DNA of 64,000 nt from a virus: the IMG/VR virus record IMGVR_UViG_3300020220_000020, positions 30,491 through 94,490 of that record; one strand, given 5' to 3'. Position 1 is the stretch's first letter. Every line of letters starts with the position of its first letter. Below, piece after piece: positions 24,801-33,800 of this stretch. The translations under genes were made by a program, and so were the position numbers. The notes beneath the pieces are model-generated. The model searched no databases and was not told the DNA's origin. It saw nothing but the letters and a program-made list of their open reading frames with translations.

Positions 24801-25725
24801 ATATATGTTTTTCAATGATAGAACTGTTGTTTACGCAAATTATGTTTTACCTGGAAATTATGATCCTTTAAACAATCCTAGATTTAAGCCTAATTTTGGT
24901 GATAGTCATTTACAATTTATTAAAAAAATAGCTGATGTATCAGGTAAAACATTTTATTTTGATAATGCTGGCATAGCTAGATTTGAAATTTCTCCAGATG
25001 AAATAGAGTACTTTTCTAATAATAATTCTACTTCTAGTGGTGACTCTTCTGGCTCTCCATCTAGTTCTGATCCTGCAATAAAATTTCAACACTTAGACGC
25101 ATTAAACGAAATTCACGATTTTTACACATCGGTTGATTACAATAAATTTTCAGATACTGGTAAATTTAAAATATGGAATGTGATTGATACTGATAGCTTT
25201 CAATTTAATAAGAAAGTGTCTGATATATACAATGAAATACGAGTTGTTACTACAACTCCAGACATGAAGCTTCTTTTAGCTGGTCATTTAAATGTAAACT
25301 CGATATATGACCCTTCTTCTCCTGGATTCCTAGGCTACAGGAAAATGTTTTTACAAAAAGATGGTGTTTTTGGTTCGAAGGAAGCTTTGCAGAAAATAGT
25401 CAATAGATACACCATGTTTTTTAATCCACCTTTGTTTTGTAGCTTTAGTATTCCTGGTAGAAATGGAGTAATGCCAAATCAGTATTTTAGACTGCATTAT
25501 GGATCTAGTTTTAAAAGGGGAGAAAACGGGAAAGTTGAAAATGGAGATAATGGCAAGCCGATAATTGAGCCATTGTATATACTTGGTATAATAACCGAGG
25601 TTAGTAATGAAATAGATAAAAAATCAAACAGGTGGAGTACTAGAATATCTGGTAGATATATGTATCCTGGTGAAATAATAACGTTCAACAATGGAGAAGA
25701 TACAACATTGCCAGTTCCAGTTTAA
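21886..25725 (+). CDS. probable tail hub / tip protein (gp27/Tal-like C-terminal region), 1279 aa
   Basis: About residues 820-1040 follow the pattern of tail hub proteins. A strand block (FYVRVYLGRCL, later LAFTGICNQVNFTM) comes first, then EVTMELEDYSRILDD, then AIYDVLSCAG and HLQFIKKIADVSGKTFYFDN with AGIARFEI. This matches the usual hub order 'G-x-i-x-x-i-x-x-x, D-x-x-x-x-l, d-v-l-x-x-x-l-x-x-a-G, s-x-x-x-x-l-x-x-i-a-x-x-x-g-x-x-x-x-x-d-x-x-G'. The C-terminus (VSNEIDKKSNRWSTRISGRY) fits the final hub strands. The first 800 residues are beta-rich, unrecognised and Asn/Ser-rich. The protein would form the ring closing the tube end. It starts inside the stop of the preceding gene (ATGA). Confidence 0.6.
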   Translation: MSKSSREKSAPFNFGYVTSEVVIFPTAYSSYPLKSRNRQFNEMFFNEVTIKNMNAVSGKENLEMVSDGIAGSSYGVTLSPKFSFVDTNFNINRNYTEWNSSQGKNSVLPASGNLSTNLTAKYWHNSWMPTNSIFTSSAQDPNSKNIPWSNIPEYYYGTNEKTIIKDSPVVNNFLRSLNPKFLIFPKKIVSPDPEKENTAHLDVTFIGNDNTYFGDFIKNIPEKILNVVSSSGEETVGPEKQFPGAKNGSKFKVVKNLPPGVHCGLRKQFENFHGQDFVYTFEKLSFDHSLPNNSVKDSINFYFNLSSEHSALDPIGISGADVLSGEDVNVSNNYGMLNTYDKKSETWSNNGFYLGSQPYIVLELPNQSPNNVNEYDSLYIIVPKNGNVVAVNCSKKIRQITVPSKDNSDNFSKYIIKPPFRMSKIIYDFGFSGSELLSQQNFSIKIQHLMGSLQISFSGGRSYIVSEESYNMKALNQEIFEQLEDSGGFIYKIDQTNESSFIPEKDGIMLHGRPRVFWGNSQYAVNVSPIEYHSQAKIKPNYPISILGRFGSTQVDDGNGGKTDDGGLQEAEKNLFLLLRNRIEPTSEEDGFSDDLITQYFDDFRRFVFKNQSLLYGEILSGKLVETKATIMPARFSNYIPGCCLGETDGRSGSGQFRFKYKYFNSLSKNASLSGGISISKNEVKKRGTNSESNLDNFSFGVFVEFTLKSGPIELLHPFFPNQSPYFGSFIRPVMFGYSSLVREDNNPAVNVSPKNISNLVQSYKETWSKEGNSFIRHNASLILYVPKNLSMRDLVSGRRVNSSASRTTRFGDAVSFDNDVRKFIMSLQDKAFYVRVYLGRCLNNPEDDDSSSVYDILHPDFDGGATNLIGGQSSSNKFKYLAFTGICNQVNFTMKPSHIEVTMELEDYSRILDDTKFLNPPFYDAVRDYDAIYDVLSCAGLREGSGASNGFLPMDFLKYMTSQDTTSGDRKYMFFNDRTVVYANYVLPGNYDPLNNPRFKPNFGDSHLQFIKKIADVSGKTFYFDNAGIARFEISPDEIEYFSNNNSTSSGDSSGSPSSSDPAIKFQHLDALNEIHDFYTSVDYNKFSDTGKFKIWNVIDTDSFQFNKKVSDIYNEIRVVTTTPDMKLLLAGHLNVNSIYDPSSPGFLGYRKMFLQKDGVFGSKEALQKIVNRYTMFFNPPLFCSFSIPGRNGVMPNQYFRLHYGSSFKRGENGKVENGDNGKPIIEPLYILGIITEVSNEIDKKSNRWSTRISGRYMYPGEIITFNNGEDTTLPVPV

Positions 25726-25740
25726 TAGAATTTATAATTT

Positions 25741-25956
25741 ATGAATGAGCAACAAAAAAATCAAAGCAATTTGCTTCAAAAAAGAATATCAGATGTAATT
25801 GACCAGGAAATAACATCTCGTTTGACTGGATCTGATTTTTTTAAGAGAAAGCAAGAAGGTTTTATGGGAAATGCAGGAGAGAGTTTTGGAGATTTACCGG
25901 AGGCAACAAGAACCAGCGCTGTTTTTGGCATGAGGTCTGGTTATGTTGACAAATAA
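25741..25956 (+). CDS. small hypothetical protein, 71 aa
   Basis: A short polar, helical protein (QQKNQSNLLQKRISDVIDQE) with a Gly-rich C-terminal half and no motif. No good Shine-Dalgarno site precedes it. It sits in the tail-tip block two bases before the next gene. It may be a small tail-tip connector or chaperone, but this cannot be shown. Confidence 0.6.
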   Translation: MNEQQKNQSNLLQKRISDVIDQEITSRLTGSDFFKRKQEGFMGNAGESFGDLPEATRTSAVFGMRSGYVDK

Positions 25957-25958
25957 AA

Positions 25959-28900
25959 ATGGCAGGAAGAACACCTAATTTTGGGCTTGGTTATTTCGAT
26001 TTTAAGGACTCTTTGGATTCCTCTTTGTCTGTTGATCTTGAAGTTGATAGATTTTCTACAATTGATTCTCAGCTTTTTGGACTTTATTCAATATTTGGTA
26101 ATGGCATAGTTGAGGGCCTTATAGTATCCATATCTAGTGATTCTCAAAATCCGTTTTCTTTGAATGTTTCTCCTGGAATTTATTTTATAAATGGTAAATC
26201 AACACAATTAGATTTTGTAAAAAATATTCCTGAAATTTCATCTAATTCTATATTCTATGTGTATGCTGGTTTTACAAGAACATTAAATTCTCCGATAGTC
26301 GCAAGTGTATTTACTAGTAATTTTTCCTCCGTAGAGGGTGCTGTTAGGCTTGCTCAGGTTAAAACTGGCAATAGTACAATTACGTCAATAGATTTATCAT
26401 ATAGGCAAGAAATTAGCTTTAGGCAGCTAATTATAGAAGAAATAGCAAAGCACAAGCACAGAGGGGATCCTGACAAAATAGACCTTCTTAGAGAAGTCAA
26501 GAATTCATTGCCTGGTGCTAGAATTTCTGATTTGGACACTGCAAAAATCAAAAGAGGCGTCTTCAAAAAAGAAAGAATTCCAAAGCTTGATCACAATGAT
26601 CTAATGAATAAGGGATTTATAAATCACGCAGGACTAGAAACTTTTGTTAGAACTATGCCAGATAGGAATAGGCAATTGCTTGGAGAGGTTGCTGCAGTTA
26701 ATTTAATGAGACAAAGTTTTGTTTCAGTGAAAAATGATAGAAGTATTGCTAATGAAATGGTTAATAGTATTATTGTTTCTCCTGGTCATACAGATAATTC
26801 GATAATTGATCTTGAAAATTCTACAGCTGTAATAAATTTTGATAGTGGTTGTATAACAGGTATACCAGAGGAAGTAAATACGATAAGCTCAATAAAGTAT
26901 ACTACTCTTGGTGCCTTACAGTCCTACACTCAAATAAACAATATAACTTTTTCCAGGGGCAGTCCAATACCGCCAGTTGGGTCTGGAGATATATCTCCTC
27001 CTCCTCTTGATGATTCTTCTTCTGAGGTAGAGGCATACATAACTCCAATAAGTTCATCTTCAAACTTTTTTGGAGGTACATCTGGAGATGGCGATGGTTC
27101 TGGTGGTTCTGGTGGCGGAGGTGTAAGATTTAAAGATAGTTTTGAAAATGCTAATTCTGATGGCACTGCATATCCTGGACTATTCGTGGAAACTCAAGCA
27201 ATACCATCATCTACAACTTTTGGAGCTTCTCCAGACAATACTTTAAGAACTGATGGTATTTATTCAGTTAAATTTAGAGGAGGCAAAAAAGAAAAACTTA
27301 TTTTCAAAAGAAGTGTTCTTATTAATAAAAACTGGTCAAATTATGCATCAATAAACATTGATGTTCGTTGCAAATCCGTAGAACATCCTGCAGTGTATTT
27401 TTACTTTTATAATAAAAATGAAGCTGGCCAATTAGAGCAAAGTGATACGTATGTTTTACTTTCTCAAAATGAAATAACTTCAAACGGAAACTCTTCTATG
27501 CAAGATTTTGCAGAAAAAAGTTTTGAAATAGCATCTTCTGATAGAAACAATGTTGACTCTATTGTTTTTGAAGTCGCAGACATAGAAACTGATTTTGTTT
27601 TTAATATAGATGATATATTCGTTAGCGGTTTCTTATCTGGTGGCGGTCCTGATGGTGGTACTACTATTGTAACACAGAGTTACAATAGTGATGGTCTTCT
27701 CATATATAGATATGAATCACCAAATCTTATAAATTTAAATTCTATATCTTTTGATACAGTAGTGCCAGATGGTACTTCTATAGAGTTTAGATGGAGAGCT
27801 GGCAATAATGTTCTTTCTATTGCATCTGAGCAATTTTCTGATCCAGTTTTGTCAGAGCAAAGTATTCTTGCCGTTGGAAGAGTCTTTGATATACAAATAT
27901 CTTTTAAGGCAAAAGAAGATACCGAAAATCAAGATGTTTTTATAGACACTCCCGTCTTAAAGGGATTCACTCTTCAAATATCAAGCTCTGGTGAATTTGC
28001 AGGTTTTAATGTTGCAAAAGTTAATCAGTGGATGAATGGTAAGGGTGATAACGTAAAAATAGAGCCTACTTTATTTGATTTGGGTGATTTGACAATAAAA
28101 ACTCCACTTGAAATTAATAACTTTTTTTATGCAACAGAAAACTCAGTGCAAAAATCATTGCCCAATTTTATGTCATATTTTGGCTATAGTGGAACTAATT
28201 TGCCAATTAGCCCCATTCAAGCTTTAGAAATAGACGCTACTGATGGAAGAGTCGGATTAGATACTCCGACTTCTGCAGTCAGACTTTCAAACAAAAACAT
28301 GATTATATGCGATACCTATAATGATAGAGTAATTGAGATAGATAAATCAGGAAATCTTATTAGGGGTTTTGGGTCTCACAATGTTGCTTCCAGCGCCAGT
28401 AACGTTGGTTTTTTCCCGATGTCTGCAATTTTTAATCCAAGAACAAAAATACTTCAAATAGTATTTAATTCAGATTTTAATGTAGATCCAAATACTTTTG
28501 AATTAAACTCAATTAAACTATATTCAAATAATATTACTTCTAGTCTTTCTGCTCTTGATTCTGTAGAAGCAACTGGTATTACTAAAAAAATATTAAGTAT
28601 AAAGCTTAGTCCTGGAAAAATCGACTTTATAAATAGTACTACTTCTGATGTTTTTGTAAAATTAACACCTGCTGGTTTTGGGCAAACTGGTGGCTTTTCC
28701 AACAATGAGACTTTTAGGAGGCTTTATTCTTTGGATGGTCTTAAGCTTTTTGTTGGAGATTTTACCTATGTTAGCAACATAAGGCATCCTATAAATGCAA
28801 TAAAAAGTTATAATAATAAAATTTGGATTTGCAATTCTAATATTCTTTTTGATAGAATCAGAGCTGGTTTAAGAAATGACAATGATGAATTTTTTGTTGC

Positions 28901-29795
28901 AAGAAATTCTCAGTTAAAATTTAACTTAGTAGTTTCAGTTGATCCTTCTTTGGCTGGTCAAGATTATCAAATCACTTTTATAAATGATCAGTCTGCTGCT
29001 GGTTCTTCTTATCAGCCTGTGTTAATAACAGGACCGATTGTGTATAATGAACAGGTTTCTGTCGCAACTAAATCCAGAACAATAGCAGAAGTTACTACAA
29101 CTCCTACCAATGCAGCTTATGTTATAAATCCAGAAGGAACAACATTTCTTTTTACTTTTAAAATTAAAGTAGAAGTCAGGAATCAACAAACTAATCAATA
29201 TGAAGAGATCGCACAAAGTCCATTTTTTGTACAGAAAAGAATAACAGTTCTTGAAAATGTTCAAGCTGGATCTGACGCTGTTCCGTCCGTGCCTTCTGTA
29301 ATACTATTAAATCCAGAAACAAACCAAATTGATTTTAACTATGGCAATCAGACAAGTTTTACTTTTTCTGATTATACCTTGGGGTCAATACAAGAAATAG
29401 ATAGGGAGTTAATACTCATAGGGGGTTTGCAGAGATTTTCTTCAGATCAATCTCCACCAGTTGAAATAGATGACCCTGATTCTTTTAAGGGTCAGGCTAT
29501 AGAAAAACTTAAAGATTATCGTGGCAGGGTTGGTATATACAATCTTTCAACAAATTCTTTTGTATATAGTTATGATTCGTCTGATGGTGTTTATGTTAGT
29601 GACGTATCTAGAATAAATGGAGGTCAGCTTTCTGGATCTTATTTAATAGTAGAAAGCTCCATAATGTCTAATGGCGGTAGAGTTATAGTTATAGATCCAT
29701 TTAACAATATTATAAGAGAAATAAACACCGGAGAATATACGATAATAAATGATGCAAGGCTGCTTGCTAATGGCAATTTCTTGCTCAGTACATGA
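25959..29795 (+). CDS. tail-tip / fibre-base protein with adaptor N-terminus and propeller-like region, 1278 aa
   Basis: Residues 1-100 form an adaptor-like module (PNFGLGYF, then VDRFSTIDSQLFGL, GNGIVEGLIVSIS and a 'V-S-P-G-x-x-F-I-N-G' strand). A related module starts the 1,859-aa protein encoded at 54816. Next come KHKHRGDPDKIDLLREV (about residues 162-178) and RIPKLDHNDLMN followed by NHAGLETFVRT, a pattern seen at fibre attachment regions with H-x-H motifs. A Gly/Ser-rich linker (about 372-388) leads to a jelly-roll-like carbohydrate-binding type segment (400-550). An NHL-like propeller blade (MIICDTYNDRVIEIDKSGNL, near residue 780) and further beta domains follow. Its stop overlaps the glycosyltransferase start by ATGA. 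Confidence 0.65.
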   Translation: MAGRTPNFGLGYFDFKDSLDSSLSVDLEVDRFSTIDSQLFGLYSIFGNGIVEGLIVSISSDSQNPFSLNVSPGIYFINGKSTQLDFVKNIPEISSNSIFYVYAGFTRTLNSPIVASVFTSNFSSVEGAVRLAQVKTGNSTITSIDLSYRQEISFRQLIIEEIAKHKHRGDPDKIDLLREVKNSLPGARISDLDTAKIKRGVFKKERIPKLDHNDLMNKGFINHAGLETFVRTMPDRNRQLLGEVAAVNLMRQSFVSVKNDRSIANEMVNSIIVSPGHTDNSIIDLENSTAVINFDSGCITGIPEEVNTISSIKYTTLGALQSYTQINNITFSRGSPIPPVGSGDISPPPLDDSSSEVEAYITPISSSSNFFGGTSGDGDGSGGSGGGGVRFKDSFENANSDGTAYPGLFVETQAIPSSTTFGASPDNTLRTDGIYSVKFRGGKKEKLIFKRSVLINKNWSNYASINIDVRCKSVEHPAVYFYFYNKNEAGQLEQSDTYVLLSQNEITSNGNSSMQDFAEKSFEIASSDRNNVDSIVFEVADIETDFVFNIDDIFVSGFLSGGGPDGGTTIVTQSYNSDGLLIYRYESPNLINLNSISFDTVVPDGTSIEFRWRAGNNVLSIASEQFSDPVLSEQSILAVGRVFDIQISFKAKEDTENQDVFIDTPVLKGFTLQISSSGEFAGFNVAKVNQWMNGKGDNVKIEPTLFDLGDLTIKTPLEINNFFYATENSVQKSLPNFMSYFGYSGTNLPISPIQALEIDATDGRVGLDTPTSAVRLSNKNMIICDTYNDRVIEIDKSGNLIRGFGSHNVASSASNVGFFPMSAIFNPRTKILQIVFNSDFNVDPNTFELNSIKLYSNNITSSLSALDSVEATGITKKILSIKLSPGKIDFINSTTSDVFVKLTPAGFGQTGGFSNNETFRRLYSLDGLKLFVGDFTYVSNIRHPINAIKSYNNKIWICNSNILFDRIRAGLRNDNDEFFVARNSQLKFNLVVSVDPSLAGQDYQITFINDQSAAGSSYQPVLITGPIVYNEQVSVATKSRTIAEVTTTPTNAAYVINPEGTTFLFTFKIKVEVRNQQTNQYEEIAQSPFFVQKRITVLENVQAGSDAVPSVPSVILLNPETNQIDFNYGNQTSFTFSDYTLGSIQEIDRELILIGGLQRFSSDQSPPVEIDDPDSFKGQAIEKLKDYRGRVGIYNLSTNSFVYSYDSSDGVYVSDVSRINGGQLSGSYLIVESSIMSNGGRVIVIDPFNNIIREINTGEYTIINDARLLANGNFLLST

Positions 29796-30871
29796 AAACA
29801 AATCTAGATATTATATATTCTTGTTTCTTAACTAATTCTGGTTACACTCGAGCATCTTTGGGTTACATAAGATCTCTTGGATTACTTGGCAATAATGTTT
29901 ATATAAATTGTGTACATAAATATCCTCAGGGTAATTCTTTTACAAAAGATGAATTGTTTATTATAAACAAAACTTGTAGTATAGGCAAAATGGAGGGAGA
30001 TGTTCTTATAGAACACGTAATCCCCAACAGATGGAGAAAATTATTAAATGGTACCAGAAGGTATTGCGTGGCTGTATTTGAGAACGAAAAAGTAGATGAT
30101 TTTTGGGTTGAATCTATAAACAGAGTTATGCATGGAGTAATATATCCCTGCAGTTGGAATAAAAAAATATTTGAAAATTGTGGTGTTAATAAGCCTGGTT
30201 TTGTAGTACCTCATTTTTTAGATGAACTTGTTTGGAAAAAACAAATTATTACAGATTCTTTTTTTAACAAATTTTCTTTTTGTGCTATTGCGACTTGGAG
30301 AGAAAGAAAAAATTGGTCTACTTTATTTAAATCCTTTGAATTATTAAAAAATAAGCATGATTTTGTTTTAGGTATAAAAACAGATAAGTATTTTGAGCTT
30401 ATTAATTATGTAAAAGAAAATCATCCAAGTATATTTTCCAATATTATTTTAGAGACTAATGAACTTGACGACCACGGTATGGTAAAAATGATGTCTAAAT
30501 TTGACGTTATAGTGAATTTTTCTTTAGGAGAGGCATTTTGTATGCCTCTACTTCAGGGTTTATTCCTTGGTAAGCCATTTATTTCTACTGACATAGAGGG
30601 AGTGAAAGATTTTGCATCGCCCGAATATGGGGTTTTTATACCTTCTAATGGAGATTTAAGAAAAGACAGACTTGATAGCTATGGTCAGTTTAGAAATAAA
30701 ATTTGGCCATATTTTGATCCAGAGTCTTCTTGCAGGGCATTATTAGAAATAATTGAAAAATATAATTACTATAAATCAAATATAGAGAAAGATCAAGATA
30801 GGTTTTTTAAAAAATTTGGTTTAAACAATAGTATAAGTAACAATTACTGGGACCCGGTTTTTAATACATGA
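29792..30871 (+). CDS. GT4-type glycosyltransferase, 359 aa
   Basis: A GT-B enzyme. The C-terminal half shows the donor-site pattern SLGEAFCMPLLQGLFLGKP followed by FIST (about residues 244-265). This is the EX7E region of GT4 enzymes, with Glu247 present and the second Glu replaced by Gln255. The inter-domain strand FCAIATWRERKNWSTLFKSF (163-182) matches the usual 'vgr-x-x-x-x-K-n-x-x-x-l-i-x-a' element. The N-terminal half (SCFLTNSGYTRASLGYIRSL) has the Gly-rich first loop. No signal peptide, so it acts in the cytoplasm. It overlaps the 3,719-aa Ser-rich gene by ATGA, hinting that this protein is a substrate (inference). Confidence 0.8.
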   Translation: MKTNLDIIYSCFLTNSGYTRASLGYIRSLGLLGNNVYINCVHKYPQGNSFTKDELFIINKTCSIGKMEGDVLIEHVIPNRWRKLLNGTRRYCVAVFENEKVDDFWVESINRVMHGVIYPCSWNKKIFENCGVNKPGFVVPHFLDELVWKKQIITDSFFNKFSFCAIATWRERKNWSTLFKSFELLKNKHDFVLGIKTDKYFELINYVKENHPSIFSNIILETNELDDHGMVKMMSKFDVIVNFSLGEAFCMPLLQGLFLGKPFISTDIEGVKDFASPEYGVFIPSNGDLRKDRLDSYGQFRNKIWPYFDPESSCRALLEIIEKYNYYKSNIEKDQDRFFKKFGLNNSISNNYWDPVFNT

Positions 30872-33800
30872 TAAAAGCACAATTTGTCCTTAAAAATTAT
30901 TCCATAAAAAATGATTCAATTCATTTAAGTTTTGAATTGAATGATTGTATTATTGACGGGAATTATTCTGTTTCTTTTGAAGATGCTGAATCTAGTGAAT
31001 CAATAAATTTTGTTGATTTTGATGGCAATAAAAAAAATATTGTTAATTTATTAAGAAATCAAAATGCTTTTCAGGGTACCATTCTTTATCCCATATCAAA
31101 AATGGGCAAAAAGAGTAATATAACATTATTCTGTAAAATACTATCAGATAGTGGACAAAGCTTAGTTCTTGGTTCGAATATTGATGTAGTTAAAAATTCA
31201 TCAAAAAATAGATCTATATATCTTGATCCTCCATTTGTTCAAGATCATTCAAATATAAATATTTATGCAGATGGTATTCCTGATGGCAATGCTATTATAG
31301 AAATAGCAAATAAAAAATTTAAATCTAAAGTTTCTAATGGTCAATTAAATTTTAATATTGATACTAGAACAATTCTTAAAGATAGTGACTTCTATGGTAA
31401 GACTTTAAGAAAAATGCCATTAGAAGTAAAAATTGGTGCTAATAATTTTTATGGTGAACTTGGTGTTGTCCCTAAAAGTCTTAGATCACTACAGGCAACA
31501 AATGATCCTCAAAGACCAGAGTGTGTAATAATCGATACTAGACCTGCTCAGGATCAAAGTTTTAAGTTTGAACCTATAAGCTTAGACTGTTTTCAGGAGC
31601 CAATAATAGGTCCTCTATATCAGACTGATACACAAAAATTTTCTCCTCAACTGACATCTCTTGATTCTAATTTTAAAAATTGTCATCAGGGTTTTATATC
31701 TGATTCTTCAACTCTTCTTTCTGCAATAAAAATAATTGGTACTCACGCTTCTTCAAACGTAGACAAAGAAATAGTTGATTCTGGTTTTGATTTTTACACT
31801 GTGGCCTCTGTTATTGTTTCTGATGATTCGGTACCAGTTGATGTCGCTTCTACAGTTCCAGTAGTTAAATTAGTTAAGCATCATAGCTCTACAAATTTTG
31901 ATTTAACTTTTAAATTAAGAGGCGTTATAGAAAAGCCTTATTTTTATTATCATTCTATTTATGTACCTAATAATTCTACTTTAGCGGCAACAGATAGGGG
32001 TAGCGTAGTTTTTAGGTTTCCTAATGGCAACGAGATAGCTAAAAACTTTGTATTCGGCTCTACTGATATATATTCAGTGCTAAACAAGATTAAAAATTTG
32101 ATTGAAACTGATGCAGCTCTTATAAAAAATGAAATAGTTTCTGAAATAATAAATACTGGATCTAGACAGGAATTGATAGTAAAATCAAATTTAGAATTTT
32201 CTATATACAAGGGTCAGGTTTCGTCTGAATCTAATTCTAATAAAATACAAGTTGAGCTTAATACGAATAGGGCCCTGAGGTTATTCGTTACTGACTGCGC
32301 AGACAGAGATGTTTTGCAGTCTATATCCAAAGTTGTATTTAATACCGAGCCTTTTAAGGGCGCTATAGCGAATGTCATATCTGCTGATTCAAATTATATA
32401 TCAATTGATTTCAACCCTGGATTTAATAAGCCTAATGGTTTCTTTATTTCTGACACTACATATTGCGTAGAGTTTTTTGGGGTAAAATCTACAGAAAGAA
32501 ATCTTGTTCCTGAAACTTTGACATTTAACAGGATGATTTCCAAAGATGGCAGCTACATACCGACTATAAATCCTGTTGTTTCTCAAAATGGTAGAGTTTT
32601 TTGTCAGGCTGAGATAAACGGCAAATATCAAATATTTATTGATAATTATCCCAATTGGACACAGATTACTTTTGATGGGGAGAATAGAAATCCTCATGTT
32701 ATAAGTGATAAAAATGGAAACATTCATTTGTTTTTTGAGAGTGACAGAACCGGTGAGTCTCAAATATATTATTCATGCATAGGATATGGAAGCTTCCAGT
32801 ATAATGATTCTGCTCTAAATAGTTTTAGTGTAGAGCTTTCAAAAGTTTCCGAAACAGATAAATATTTCACAAGAATTGCAAAAGACATTAGGCCATTTTT
32901 TATTCTTAATGAAAGTTTTGGTATTGAAATTTTTCCTTCCGGTATTCTTTCTATAAACTCTCCTCAGCTAATACAAAATTTATATTCAGTATATTGTTTA
33001 AATGAGTTTTCCGGTCTAAGTCCAGACAATTTTCAAATAAATTATCCAGAGGGTGTTATTGCTGGTCTATCTAGTATTGTTACAATAGGCCTTGGTCAGC
33101 AAATATCAGTTCAAACTATTGTTGTATCTAAGGGTATCTCAAATCAGGGTGCAACATCTTTTGATGTTGATTTTTCTGCAAGTTTTAACGGAAAGATAAA
33201 AGCAGTTATTTATAATATAGATGATTCTATTTCTGGTCAAAATAAATTTAAGGTATTTGGTAGATCTGATTTTGTAAATTACAATCAGGATGGTCTTGGT
33301 TTTGATATCCCGAGTATGAATGATATTGCTTTTGAGGTTGTAAATAATGACTCTTCTAATACTTCAAAAATTAATATAGCAGGAACATTTGAGGGATTAT
33401 CAAGCGATATAGATATATTTATAATTAAGGTAATATTGGAAAATGTTGGTAGTGAAAATACTGCTACCTCTGCAAATTTAGTTGCCAGTCAAAACTCCTT
33501 AGGCAATCAAATATCCAATACAAATTGCATAGTTGCAGTTAACCCAAGTGAAGATTTTGGTGCTTTTAGATACCCTGTATATAGAGATACAAATGATACT
33601 TTGTTTGATGGGATTTATAGTAGTCTAAATTTGGGATACGAGTTTAATTTTTCTCTTATTGGCAACTCATCTTCAAATGGATATAATATATCTGGTTTTG
33701 AAGAGTTTACCCAGATAAGTTTTTCTCTGTCTAATTTCTTTTCTTCTCCATCTTCATTTGATGATTTTGTTTTTGGTACTAAGCTTTTAAGTAGGTCTTT

